A stretch of DNA of 64,000 nucleotides from Apoda limacodes (Eukaryota > Arthropoda > Insecta > Lepidoptera > Limacodidae), in NCBI GenBank assembly GCA_946406115.1, contig OX291550.1:29426722-29490721 (forward strand). The letters run 5' to 3'. The notes under the pieces are model-generated. The model had not been told where the DNA came from. It ran no database searches and saw only the letters and a program-made list of their open reading frames with translations. Below are positions 22,745 through 34,100 of the stretch, one piece after another (within the stretch, counting starts at the first letter, position 1; every line of letters begins with the position of its first letter). Both the position numbers and the translations under genes were made by a program.

Positions 22745-23178
22745 AAATGTCGACAAACAATCAAAATGAACCTCACATGGAGTTTAATAGTTCGTTGCCG
22801 GTATGGAGATATTTTAAGAAAGCGGTGAATAATTTGAGAGCCCAATGCAAAATATGTAAACCTATTCTGAAAACTACAGCCAGTTCCACAAAAGCATTAC
22901 ATGTCCATATAAAGTCAATTCACAAAATTGACACAAAAACATAGCATAAGTAAAAATTATAAAAATAACGTAATTTTTTCAATAATTCATTTTGTATCTT
23001 ACTAACATCATAATCACAACTACTAAGCAGTTTCAATCATGTTTCAGTTATCTAATAAAAACAATACTTTTCGAAATCTATTCGAGATTTCAAAAATGCC
23101 GAGATCTCGCCGAGATTGAATTTCTGATCCCTCGAGATCTCAACTTAGCGATCTCGTCTCGAGATTGCATTCCCTATT
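22745..23178 (+). mobile_element. hAT-like remnant with a BED zinc finger
   Basis: An ATG at 22747 opens 65 codons with a BED finger: VWRYFKKAVNN, CKICKPIL (the CxxC pair), and a spaced histidine pair ending HVHIKSIHKI. BED fingers bind DNA and head many hAT transposases. The frame ends at 22944. The downstream stretch ends with GAGATTGCATTCCCTATTG at about 23160-23178, which read outward on - begins TAGGGAATGCAATCTCG, as expected of a hAT terminus. The left terminus and the catalytic domain are not seen, so this is a deleted or truncated copy. Confidence 0.55.
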
Positions 23179-23584
23179 GAGGACACTCCGTCTCTTCAAT
23201 GACCACCTTTTTGAACGCTTGCGCTGTTCTAACCCGCAGTTTTGAGTACTCTACAGAACCCTATTGCCGATCGTTGTTTTTCCTATGTGACCCGTTCCTT
23301 GAGTCCTCACAGTGGAACGCTGGCTGGTAAGACGCTGGAACGGAACGGAACGGATATCTGTGATGCAAGACTTTGCTTCATGTCAAATTTAATGATTGTA
23401 GGACAACGGGAAGTACCTTTTAGGTTTTGCTTTGCTTGTGAATGCCAAAATATGCGAAAAGAATGGCCGTTTTTCGCCGTATTTCTTTTTGAGAAGCATT
23501 TTGTCTTTTTTACAGGTTCAAGGAACCGTAAACCTAAGTATTTAATATTAATTTCAACGTGATATCTTCACGTGTTCTTGAAAA

Positions 23585-23755
23585 AAAGGGTCTTGACAGA
23601 CAGACAGACAGACAGACACACAGACAGACAGACAGACCGAAGGACAGACAGACAGAAAGACAGACGGACAGACAGACAGGCAGACAGACAGACGGACAAC
23701 AAAGTGATATAATGATTCCTTTTTTCCTTTTGAGGTACGAAACCCTAAAAAAAAC
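23585..23755 (+). repeat. (CAGA)n microsatellite in a dispersed-repeat tail
   Basis: About 100 bp of imperfect CAGA/CGGA tandem units is followed by TTTTGAGGTACGAAACCCTAAAAA, the end of the same dispersed family as at 6890-6970. Long open frames on both strands here are a by-product of the tetranucleotide. Confidence 0.9.
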
Positions 23756-24580
23756 AGCAATAGGGTCTATAGTGAAACCAGCCTATAGGTACCTTATAAA
23801 AAATATACTTGCCTATTTTTATTACAATCCTTTTGTGCCTAAGGTAGTCGTAACACCTAATAACTTTTTGTTCTTTTGTTCATTTAATCACGGAAAAATT
23901 ATAATGATATGTAAATAATGTGACAGTGGATCACTGAAATTCCAAGGAGCGAAGGTACGAGACAACAGTTACACAGATAAACACGTGCGTGACGGTTACG
24001 CGTGGCCAGCCACAGATAAAAGGTACCTTCGTCCGTGGCAGTGGCTACCCGCGACTACTGATTCTTACCGCCGCTGCGGTGTTACACGCAGTGGTAGCTG
24101 GGCCTCTTCCAGGTGTACGATGTCAGTCTAAATGTGTATATGCTTAAATGTATGTGTGGTGCACCCGCTCGCGTTCGGCGGTCAACCAAGGGTTGCAACA
24201 GATAGGTCCTATCTAAGTTTATTTACCAACCAATAGTTTTATTTTATTAATTCTTTAATATGTATATGTATGTATGTAAGTATATATGTCCGTGTGTGTG
24301 TAGTTATATGTATGTCTGCTGTGTAGAGATGTATAAATAAATGTAGGAATACACATTATTATCTCAGGAGACCGATATCTATATCCCGTCACGTAGTTGA
24401 GGACTTTTAACGTTTCACATGGTGTACCCCTATAGCTATACTTTTAATATATAGGTACTTGTACGCAATCAATGCTCCTTTATGTAATCTTTTAAAAAAA
24501 TAGACGAATAAAATGTAACTTTATTTTGTTATTTAACTATTTAGACCGTAAAGCTTGTTTGTTAAATGTTACAATTTAAA
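23756..24580. other. intergenic DNA, no gene recognised
   Basis: Nothing coding is seen. About 24255-24320 is rich in imperfect TATG/TGTG dinucleotides. Confidence 0.5.
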
Positions 24581-24766
24581 ATACATATTTTTGGATATAA
24601 CAGCGCCGTCTAGTCTCAAACTAAGTAAAGCTTTTTTTTTAAATACATATATATTATACACAGAAAACAAGAAGAAACAGAAATTATAAAAATTTTTGTG
24701 CGGGAATCGAACCCACGCCCCTCGATTCAGAAATCCGGTAATTACTTACTAAGCCACGGAGCCGAC
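24581..24766 (-). mobile_element. tRNA-derived SINE, copy 1
   Basis: Read on -, it opens GGCTCCGTGGCTTAGTAAGT (tRNA-like box A) and has GGGTTCGATTCCCGCAC (box B) about 40 bp later. The tail with CTTAGTTTGAGACTAGACGGC matches the other two copies (30949-31190 and 61121-61350). The tRNA part is not a functional tRNA gene, as its acceptor stem and 3' end are replaced by SINE body. Confidence 0.8.
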
Positions 24767-26140
24767 TTAAAATGTGTAATTATTAGATAATTCAATATAA
24801 TATTATGTTTTGTTTGGAGTTTTACGAAGGGTAACTCTTGTGCAGGCAACAAACCAGTACTGTGATTGGTTTTTGAAGCAAATTGGCGATTCAAAAGTGT
24901 TCCTAGTAACTTATTAAAATAAAAAGATGTTGGATGTGATTTTGTGACGTACAGTACCCGTGGTCTGTGGTCAGCATCGAGGAGTAGGGCGGTCGGCAAG
25001 ATTAGTGACGTTGTCGCCACAATTCCTTTCTGCTATTTGTTCGATTTCTGGTAAGATAGAGTTAGAATTGAGTATGTAGAAGTTGGTCTGGTTTCTGCTC
25101 GATGACCGGTTCCAGCCATCAGAAAAAAATTCCAACTGTTCGTCGCTACGATCATTATATAGTTTATTAGAAAACAATAAACTACTTCATAAATAAGTGT
25201 CGTGGTGATATTTCTCTGCCTATCTGTTTAACACTTTAACATATATTCATAACTTAAAATACCAAATACCATAGTTAATTGTTATCTACACAGACGTAGA
25301 TCTAAATAGTAACGTAAGTCCCTCCATCTGTATGAAAACCAATCGTGCCACCCTTTTTTTCTACCTACTGTGATGTCACAACATCAATTTAGTGATGGGA
25401 ATTCGCCGTCAGCGCGATATTGATTCAAAGTCGCCTCCGTCTGCCAGTACGCAGCTGTTAGGCTGAGAAGTCGCGCGCGCGCATCCCGTTGCTTGGTTGT
25501 TTTTGTTTAAGTTAATCATAAATTGACGTTATCAGTACATCAATAGCTGCTATTACTTTTGTAGTCAGTCGTCGAAACTTCTGTGTTTCCGTAAAGCTGA
25601 TATCATTAAAATGAACAGAACAAATTCGACTATGTTTTGTTGGAAACCAATTTTTATGCCCCGTCGCTTCAATCCATTTCTCTTTACTGTTGGGGTCACT
25701 TGGAAATCTGTAATTTTAATTATTGTTATCCTGAACAGAATCACTCAACAGAAAAGTTATTGCAATAAAAAAAATTACGTGTCACAAAATATACCTACCC
25801 GAACCTTATCACTTCTCTGTTTCTAAAATCGATAACAAGTGTACAACACTATTCGCTTAATTTGGAAGGACAATGAGAATAGTGACTGTACCACGAAGCT
25901 AGCCAGCGAGCGACGAGTGAAAGTTTCGGTCGATTTATTTTCATTGCGGGTTTTAATAAACAAGTCTTACAACTTTGTAACTAAATACGGTAATGTATTA
26001 TATTCAATCATGCAGTACACACGCAGATAGTAGTTTTCATTGTAAAACTACAACAAGTATAAAATAATTGATTTTAAATAAATTACACACAATTTAAGAA
26101 CAAACTTACTTACAGATAAAAGCAAACGTTACGTTACGTT
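24767..26140. other. intergenic DNA, no gene recognised
   Basis: Two - strand frames (24742-25020, 24971-25177) and one + frame (25611-25826) have no recognisable domains. No further repeats were identified. Confidence 0.5.
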
Positions 26141-26413
26141 TATGTCACAGGCAAATCGTATAATCCGCCGTTCAAAATATGCCTAGGCAGATCGTAAAGT
26201 ATGGAATAGAAATTATCATATAACTAAACAGTTTATTATATGGAGCTTTGCTGGAACGCTCCGCTCTTTCGCTCGCTCCGCATCTACGTTTACAAAAGAG
26301 AAACTGAACCTAACCTAACATACGTGCGATTTCTGATCCTTTCGTTTCCATACTTTACGATTTGCCTAGGCATATTGTGAAACGGCGGATTATACGATTT
26401 GCCTGCGACATTT
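26141..26413. mobile_element. MITE with TIRs of about 65 bp
   Basis: Left ATGTCACAGGCAAATCGTAT... (26141-26207) is the inverse of right ...ATACGATTTGCCTGCGACAT (26347-26413), with shared internal words AATCCGCCGTT, TGCCTAGGCA and TACGAT/ATCGTA. The roughly 140-bp centre includes GGAACGCTCCGCTCTTTCGC. It is non-coding. I could not settle the target duplication. Confidence 0.7.
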
Positions 26414-26669
26414 ACATTATCTCAACCAACTTTTTTGTAGATTTGTTATAGCTCGGTACAGTTAGGCATTTTTTCTCATTTCGGTTGACGACCAATGTCG
26501 ATAACGGTGGAGCGGACTAAATTGAACAGCAGAATCAAAGAAAGAGCATTGCTCTGCCTTTTGACACGCGAAGTACATCCACTTGCGTTATCTATTTATA
26601 TCTACGTCTGTGGTTATCTGTGTATACGTTGTACATATATGTACGACACGCGCGTAATACGAAATCAAG

Positions 26670-27165
26670 CTTTTAAGGGTGTACGGCACCCTTTATCCTT
26701 GATCTTTTAGATCGAAATTGGAAGAAGCTTGAATTTTTCACAGAATATGTGTTATACTGTCGGATTATCTAACAAATAAATAAAAAGTTAAAATTAAAAG
26801 GTCCCCATACAAGAAACGCGTTTTCGTTGTTTTTGCTCTATCGTAAAAACAGTAATACATTCAAGCTTCAAACCTGTTATTATAGTGTTAGTAAAGTATA
26901 ACTACTAGCAATTAAAACCAATTGTGAGACGGCCCAAAACCCTTCTTTAATTACCATATCAGCGCCATCTAGCAATTATTAAAAGAAACGTAACACATAT
27001 GTTTGTTGGAAACGATATTCAAAGTTAAGCAACGTCGGGCTTGGTCAGTAATTGGATTGGTGACCGCTTAGCGGCACAATATTTGTTTTTGTTTATATTC
27101 ACAAATTACGTGAATTGTGGCACGAAACCCATCGTGCGCCATTTCGACTCGCACTCTACCGATTT
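26670..27165 (+). repeat. dispersed repeat copy interrupted by 5S-like sequence
   Basis: The start (AAGGGTGTACGGCACCCTT), middle (GGTCCCCATACAAGAAACGC) and end (CACGAAACCCATCGTGCGCC, GACTCGCACT) match the family at 15996-16450. About 240 bp of other sequence (roughly 26870-27115), containing the 5S-like segment, interrupts it. Confidence 0.6.
27013..27067 (+). pseudogene. 5S rRNA-derived segment
   Basis: AAGTTAAGCAACGTCGGGC, TTGGTCAGTA, then TTGGATTGGTGACCGC follow the central and 3' part of animal 5S rRNA (about nucleotides 45-95) with few changes. This covers the internal control region used by RNA polymerase III in 5S genes. The 5' third and the 3' terminal stem are missing, so it is not a functional 5S gene. 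It may be a retroposed fragment or part of a 5S-derived SINE. Confidence 0.7.
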
Positions 27166-27505
27166 CTTAGGTGCTATTTACGCTTAGAAGTTGGTTTTTA
27201 TTAAAAATACCAACTTAGATTTTTTATTTTCTCAGTACCTAGTGGTGATCGCGATAGCAAGTTTTATTAAAGTCTCTCAAAATAGCACGACGGTTAGTTA
27301 TTAACGTTAGGTGAAATTATAGCCATTCATTGTTTATTTCTGACTTGTAAACATGTCATGTAAAAAAAATCATGTAACGATAATTTTACAAGTAAATTAT
27401 TTTATCTACACCGGGAACTAAACTATGATCAATATAAACAAAATACTCGACAGCAAATCTAATATCTTATCATCACGGATATATGTCTTTTACGAAGCTT
27501 AAGCC

Positions 27506-27513
27506 TATATAAA
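27506..27513 (+). promoter_or_regulatory. TATA box of the first GH32 gene
   Basis: TATATAAA lies 42 bp upstream of the ATG at 27555. Transcription would start about 27535-27540, leaving a 5' UTR of roughly 15-20 nt. It is predicted from position and sequence only. Confidence 0.55.
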
Positions 27514-27554
27514 GACCTGTCGATCCCCACACCGCGTGACGGCGACAAACAATA

Positions 27555-29024
27555 ATGTCGACCTTACGAAATTTATTAATATTTTTTTGTATTTTTGTAG
27601 TTACCCAAACAAAATCACAGCACGAGCACAGTAAAAAGGGCGTAGAAGAATTAGAAATCATTATAAGTGAAAAGAAATTAGAAATAAATCCGAGGTACAG
27701 ACTCCAATACCATGTGGCACCCCCAGTAGGATGGATGAATGATCCCAATGGCTTCTCTTACTATAAAGGCGAGTACCATATTTTTTACCAATTTTACCCT
27801 TACGAAACAGTATGGGGCCCCATGCATTGGGGGCACTTCTCGAGTCCGGACTTGGTACATTGGAATCAACTTCCCACCGCGTTGATTCCGGAAGAAGAAA
27901 TGTGCTTTTCGGGATCTGCAGTTGTTGATGGAGACACCATGATCCTAATGTATACAGGTCGCAGAATTACTGATGAAGAACCATATTTTAATGAAACGCA
28001 ATATTTGGCTTTCAGCGATGATGGAATATACTTCAACAAGTACGAAGGTAACCCAGTGTTGTCTTATACCCCTAATGGAGCAGCGGATTTCCGAGATCCA
28101 AAAGTTTGGAAGCATGGAGATTACTGGTACGTGATTATTGGAAGCACGACTTCCGACCAAAGAGGAAGAGTTCTCTTGTACAGATCAACGGACATGAAAG
28201 ATTGGGAGTTTTTGACAGTTTTAGCGGAATCTGATGGAGATAGTTACATGTGGGAATGTCCAGACTTTTTCGAGCTAGATGGTAAATTTATCCTCTTAAT
28301 GTCTCCCCAAGGAATGAATCGGAATGGTGACCGATTCATAAACCTCTATCAGACTGGTTATATCATCGGTAACTTCAATTATGACACTTTTGAGTTTAAG
28401 CCTGAAGTGGAATTCCAAGAAATTGACTTTGGTCATGACTTCTACGCGACACAGACTCTGGAAAGTAGTGGAAAAAGGTACCTGTTTGCATGGTTCGGTA
28501 TGTGGGAGGATCCTCACCCTGAAGAAGTCGACGGCTGGGTAAACGCTTTGACTATTGTACGGGAATTAAGACTTAGTGATGATAACCGAATTTTATCAAA
28601 GCCCGTAGATGCAATGATTAACCTTCGTGAAGATGTTGTTGTGACTGGTAATGTTGCAGCTAACCAGTCCGTCGACTTCAACAGCGCGGCTGAGATCATT
28701 GTTGATGGAGATTTAAATCAAAAAATTGAATTGTTGGTTGAAGGTCGGGAGGGTGGAGATCAGGTAAGACTGAAGTGGGACCCAGAAATAGGGAAAGTTG
28801 TAGTTGATAGGAATGGTAACATCAGACAAGTCGAATGGGTTTTAGTGAAGTCTTCTTCCTGGAAGATTTTTCTCGACACTTGTTCGTTGGAGCTGTTCTG
28901 CGGAGAAGGTGAGGTGGTATTCAGCAGCAGGGCGTACTCTGATGGAGGCTGGAGAGTGACTAATTTGAGTACTCAGACACTCAGTGTTGAGGGTTTTCAT
29001 TTGAAAAGAAGTGTACCTGAATAA
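27555..29024 (+). CDS. Suc1: beta-fructofuranosidase, GH32 (Suc1-type), complete
   Basis: An uninterrupted 489-aa frame. It is a secreted invertase-type enzyme that hydrolyses the beta-fructofuranosyl bond of sucrose. Residues 1-22 form a signal peptide. The five-bladed propeller carries the three GH32 signatures: WMNDPNG at 60-66 (nucleophile D63), FRDP at 179-182 (transition-state stabiliser D181) and WEC at 233-235 (acid/base E234). The C-terminal half is the beta-sandwich, including SLELFCGEGEVVFSSR. Length is close to the known silkworm enzyme (about 488 aa). GH32 is absent from most animals; lepidopteran copies are known as bacterial transfers, and the lack of introns fits. The start is chosen because it gives a signal peptide just after a TATA box. 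An AATAAA at 29020-29025 overlaps the stop codon. Whether it is Suc1 or Suc2 in orthology needs a tree. Confidence 0.95.
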   Translation: MSTLRNLLIFFCIFVVTQTKSQHEHSKKGVEELEIIISEKKLEINPRYRLQYHVAPPVGWMNDPNGFSYYKGEYHIFYQFYPYETVWGPMHWGHFSSPDLVHWNQLPTALIPEEEMCFSGSAVVDGDTMILMYTGRRITDEEPYFNETQYLAFSDDGIYFNKYEGNPVLSYTPNGAADFRDPKVWKHGDYWYVIIGSTTSDQRGRVLLYRSTDMKDWEFLTVLAESDGDSYMWECPDFFELDGKFILLMSPQGMNRNGDRFINLYQTGYIIGNFNYDTFEFKPEVEFQEIDFGHDFYATQTLESSGKRYLFAWFGMWEDPHPEEVDGWVNALTIVRELRLSDDNRILSKPVDAMINLREDVVVTGNVAANQSVDFNSAAEIIVDGDLNQKIELLVEGREGGDQVRLKWDPEIGKVVVDRNGNIRQVEWVLVKSSSWKIFLDTCSLELFCGEGEVVFSSRAYSDGGWRVTNLSTQTLSVEGFHLKRSVPE

Positions 29025-29059
29025 ATTCGTATTAGATATTAATTTTTAGTTAAATTTTA

Positions 29060-29360
29060 CAGATTTCTATACTATCTATACTAATATTATAAATGCGAAA
29101 GTAACTCTGTGTGTCTGTCTATCTGTAACCTCTTTACGCTTAAACCGCTGAACCGATTTAGATGAAATTTGGTATGGAGATAGTTTGAGTGCTGGGAAAG
29201 GACATTGGACCGAAAAAACCAAAAGTTCCCACGGGAATAACTATAAACGAGCTGAAACGAACTATAGCTTGCTATAGCAAACTTCATTAGTATAATTAAT
29301 GAGTTGACGTAGGACTCCCACTCCAATAACCAAATTTAGGGCGGGTGGAGCCGCTGGCAA
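29060..29360 (+). repeat. interspersed repeat, ATACTAATATTATAAATGCG type, copy 1
   Basis: It begins near ATACTAATATTATAAATGCG, with AAACCGCTGAACCGATTTAG, GATGAAATTTGGTATGGAGA and the closing GGGCGGGTGGAGCCGCTGGC. This layout is typical of a non-autonomous Helitron-like family abundant in Lepidoptera (Lep1 is a named example); assignment is by resemblance. It starts about 40 bp after the GH32 stop codon. Confidence 0.6.
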
Positions 29361-29379
29361 AATAATTTATTAATTACCA

Positions 29380-29700
29380 GCTATCTTATGAATATTATAG
29401 ATGCGAAATTTTGTACGTTTGGTTGTTTGTTACTCAATCAAGCTTCAACCACTGGATTGATCGGGATGAAACTTGGCACACATATAGGTTAGGTTCTGGA
29501 ATAGGACATAGGTAATTTTCATCTCAAAAATTCCAAAAGTTCCCGCGGGAGCAACTTTAACCTAGTTCCACGAACAAACCATAGCTGCAGCTGCAAACAC
29601 ACTTCTTTAGTATAACAAAGGAGTCGCTGTAAGTATTCTACGCCGACAACCAAATTTAGGGCGGGCGGAGCCAATGGCAAAACTAGTTAGGATATCAGGA
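29380..29700 (+). repeat. interspersed repeat, same type, copy 2
   Basis: A second diverged copy directly follows the first: ATGAATATTATAGATGCGAA, GGATTGATCGGGATGAAACT, TTCCCGCGGGAGCAACTTTA and GGGCGGGCGGAGCCAATGGC. The two copies are in the same orientation, about 320 bp apart. Confidence 0.6.
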
Positions 29701-30948
29701 ACAGTTTTTGAACTAATGTTGTAATGTTGAACCTTTTTGATGTTTAGTTTTTTAGAAAATGTTTCCTTAAAAAGGGGTTGAATTTTGAGAAACCCCTTAT
29801 TCAACCCCTTTTTAAACAATACCTACAATACAATTTCGACATCTTGTTCAAATTTTTAATAACAATTTCTGACAAGTCAGGATTTAACCGTTTAAGGGAA
29901 CGCAACTAACTATATATATACATATATATATATAAGTCTGTGTGTGTCTTTCAAAGTGGGAAAAAAGGGTTCTACATAATATCATAATATTGTGACATAA
30001 TTATTTATATAATGAGATATCTAATTTAAAAGATATCTAATTTAATTTTGAGCAATGTCAGTGCTAGGGCCGATTTTCTATCATTAGTTACATTTTAAAT
30101 ATTTGTGTATATAGTTAGGTTAAATTTTATAATATCTCATATTTGTGTAATATATTTTATTCAGTTAGATGTAAATGAAAGATATCTAAACGCTATGGCC
30201 TTGTATGGTCTAAAATAAACGATTTATTTATCTATACTTTATTTGGGAATAAGCTCGGCAATCGATTAAAAAAATCGTTCGCTAATAGAAAAACTATGCT
30301 TGATTAAAATAGGCTATATAATGATTCTTTTTTTCATGTCTCAACAGTGCATACAATTAGCTCGATTCTTGGCATCGAGATGGCTGAAGAGATAGATAAA
30401 GAAAAAGAATAAATACCCACGGGAATAAGTTTTATAGTAAAACCTCTGTTTGTAGAATTTTATTTATAGAGCACCTCAGCATCCTGACGTGGCCAGCCCT
30501 GTTCCTCTTTGAATTGAAAAAATCTGTACGCCTGAAGCTCTTAATGAAACAAACACACTTAGAAATAAAATCAAAGTCTACTTAGCCGAGTGCTAATCGC
30601 ACAATCGAGAAGTGTAGCACAGCACTAACTATCGAGCATTTTATATTATTACAATTGATTGAACTAATTTCTGCTGTCAACATTGCTTAATTGAGTTATG
30701 TTTATTTTGTAATGTAGAGCAATCTGTGTGACGCAATGTGATTTATTATTGAGTCAAATAGGTACCTCTCATGAGAGACACTCAATAGAATCATTAGCTA
30801 TAGTTACGTATGAAGTGTAGTACCTGCTTATTATAAATAATCTTCCGTATGCTTGTGTCAGCAAAGCTTGAAAACAGAGTTGTCAATTCAATTCGACTTG
30901 AAATTTTTATACATCGTTGCATTTTTATATGAGTTTTAATATTTTGTA
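29701..30948. other. AT-rich intergenic DNA, no gene recognised
   Basis: Nothing coding or clearly repetitive was identified, apart from a short ATATATA run near 29912-29933. Confidence 0.55.
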
Positions 30949-31190
30949 GGCTCCGTAGCTCGGTGAGTAATTACCCAATTACTGAATAGAAGCGCGTGGG
31001 TTCGATTCCCGCACCAGAAAAACATTTATTATTGGTAATTGTATTGAGACTGGGTGTTTTCTATGTATAATATGTTTGTATTTACAAATAAAGTATATAT
31101 TTGTATATTAAGTGATATCAATAGCACAAGTTTTGCTTAGTTTGGGACCAGACGGCGTTTTGTGTAATGTCAAAAAATATTTATTTCATT
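30949..31190 (+). mobile_element. tRNA-derived SINE, copy 2
   Basis: GGCTCCGTAGCTCGGTGAGT (box A region) and GGGTTCGATTCCCGCAC (box B) head a tail with GAGACTGGGTGTTTTCTATG and TTTGCTTAGTTTGGGACCAG. It is the best preserved of the three copies. Confidence 0.85.
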
Positions 31191-34100
31191 AATTTTTTTA
31201 TACATTTAAGTAGATACAGGTAGATAGTTTTATTTTGAAAGCCCAACGGAAGCGTTGCAGTTTTTCAAAATTAAAATGCCTTAAAATGTCAAAAAACGAG
31301 TTTGCTCGCATCGGAAAATGTAAGATTATTAAGTTGTACCTATATTTAAAGTTACCTTTTGATTGATGTGTTGTACGTCATACGTAAGTAGTAAACACCT
31401 TTTTTACAGACAGTTTTTGAAATTTCTTATAACTTTTTTAACGCAACGTAGCTAGCACATGATGAAAAAACTATCTACTCTTATCTTTGATTTGACCAGA
31501 ATACCGAATCCCTTAACAATTTAGTTTAACTTCACATGTAAACTTTGATCTAAAGATCTAGGTAATGAAATAGCCATAAGTGCCTGAGTCTGGCGTGACT
31601 ACAAGTTAATAACTAAACCCTAAGTTGCCACAACGAAAACCTCCTAATTAAACATAGGTATAGACAACCTCACGGACTTTATAATTAATTTTCATCTAAG
31701 CGTCTATTTAAAAACCTACACGTTGTGATCTAAAACTTACCAAAAATTATAATTTAAACTAAACATACATAAAATACCTACATAAATATGTATATATTTA
31801 AGTTATTATACATAATAAGGTATTTATTAACACTTGAGTGAGCTGATCGAAAGTTTCCACGAGAATATACTTTTCCAGTTTCTTCGCCGCAGGGAACTAT
31901 TACACGAGGTGCACGCAACAAGGTGACCAGGACCAGGGCTCTTAGTGCCTTTTTGCGTGTTTTCAAGCTCATATCCAGATCCCGCATTTGATAACGAAAA
32001 AATGTTCTTAAAACGAGTCCGCTAGGGGCGCTGCTACATTTTCATACATTTATTTCGTTAACGCGATTGCTACTGAAATAATCGAAACTTACAAAAATCA
32101 CTCAAGGCACACTGATTTTCAGTACAAGAATAGCTGGAGCAACGTAGAAAAAAGAAAGAAATGAAGAACATAACTAACGCAACGAAGTATCCAATTCTTC
32201 TTCTTATTTTAACGCAGATATAGTTGAAATAAATGAGAAGTTTTTTAGATTTCTCCACAACGGCCGATCCTAGCCGATCTCACCCACCGGGGACCTGCTG
32301 CTCTTGCCACATGTTTTCTCCGATGTATAGAAGACCGTCTCAAGCTGCGTCTTTCGATCCGTCGTTGCCACTCAAAAACCTTTTATCCTCATCAGCTATC
32401 AGTTCAACTAGTGATGTGGCTTGCCCATTGCTACCTCAAGTAGCATTTGAGCCATTACTGTAACAATTGTCAGGCAAATTTCCGGATTCTGGATTTTATC
32501 GCGCAAATAAACACCTAGTATATCTATCTATATAGTTGTAAACTTTCGTCTTTAGGAACTGAGGTATTTGGACGAAAAAAGTAGCGTACCTATATAATTC
32601 CCAAACGCTGCGTTGGCGAGCTGGATTCTTCGATTTACCTCTTTATCAAAGTTGGACTTATTTAGCTGCACTCTTTGCCCTACTTGGTACTTGAATATCA
32701 GGTAAGCCATGTGTGTCTTTCGTCCAACCAGTTGAACATACTGGACAATTTTCGTAAATTGTTTTAACTTTTAAATTAGTTGAACATATTGGAAATAAAA
32801 GTGCAATTAGTTCAATTGTAATTTTTGACAAATAATATAAGGTTCATTCTAACATCTTATCTACACACGTTCTAAAATGAAATTTTAATTCTTAAACTTA
32901 CTTCATCGTTAACTAGTTTCATTTGAAGTTACTAACTAACTAGTTTACGGGTAGGTATTAATCTTTTGTTGATTTTTAATTTGTTGCTCTTTGATCGCAT
33001 GCAGTTCTGCATCTTCAAATTATACATTCAATATTTGCATAATTTATTTTTATTTTTTATGCACTCGTTATTAAGACTAAGGTGCCATCCCTCGACACTA
33101 TTTGTGGTTCTGTGACATTCGCCATAAACGCACTAAGTAGTGATAAAATCATCCTCTTTCAGCCAATAGTTCTCGAAGTATATCTAAGAAGTTCTAAATT
33201 ATAATTTTCTTCCAGCTTTTGTTTGAGGAACTCAATCTTTTTCAAAATGTATAACCATCCGTTTCTTATCATCGTATTCGGAAGCAGTGGCAAAACTATA
33301 ACCAGTGCTTAGTATTAGCTTTATTCTCGCCACTGAAGTTGTGCTTCGGAGATAACCCGAGTTCTAGGAGAACTCAAGGTAAAGTTGTAATCCACCGATA
33401 GTCTTTTCACTACGTTTATTTAACGTTTTTCTCCCGCACTTCCTACTTATTTTGCACTGCCTATATATGTGTAATGGGAGATTGTGTATGTAAATCATAT
33501 CTATAAATATAGTACATTTATTTATTTATATCGAATAAAATATAAAAAAATTAAAACCTTCAAGATTCTTGTAAATTGAGAATACCTTAACAAACTTCTA
33601 TAGATTTCCTGAAATATTTTCGGATTTGTTGATTATTATTGTTATCTGAAAATTGTTTTTCCTAAAAAGGTCCCTACATCTTGGGCCTACTACACTCCAC
33701 CACCAACACCAATACCATCACTCTTCCAGCCTTTTCTGAACCATACTAGCAACCTAAGGCCACTAATTTCTAATTTATGAGTTACAAACCCTCAATCAGA
33801 TTTCTAGATCATCTCACAGATATCACACCGAGACACAGACGAAGGACGTTTCTATTACGTACGAATTCCTATAACACAATCATACTTCTCTCCTAAAAGT
33901 CTGCAGACATCCTAGACTTCTAAGACACCTTAGACTCCTTAGACATAGAATATCTTAATATCAATGTTGAAAAGCAATTTTTCAACTATTGCCTGTATTT
34001 GCATCTGTTTGTGACGAACATTTCCAATTCCATAACCACGTAGGAAACAATTACATGAAGGCTAGTAAAATATGGATTCCCACACACTGACGCATGAGAT

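Noticed and set aside
23554..23918. Open frames on both strands across the CAGA repeat
   Set aside because: A tetranucleotide tract without stops gives open frames on both strands; the translations are simple QTDR/SVCL repeats.
24660..24766. tRNA gene (box A and box B present)
   Set aside because: The tRNA-like part lacks a matching acceptor stem and runs into a tail shared with two other loci, so it is a SINE head. The same applies at 30949 and 61121.
25611..25826. 71-codon plus-strand frame with hydrophobic segment
   Set aside because: Its length is expected by chance in this composition; no family resemblance and no promoter context.
27473..28699. Antisense open frames over the first GH32 gene
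   Set aside because: They are shadows of a strongly supported gene with family motifs; none has its own recognisable domain. The same holds for + frames at 48682-49694.
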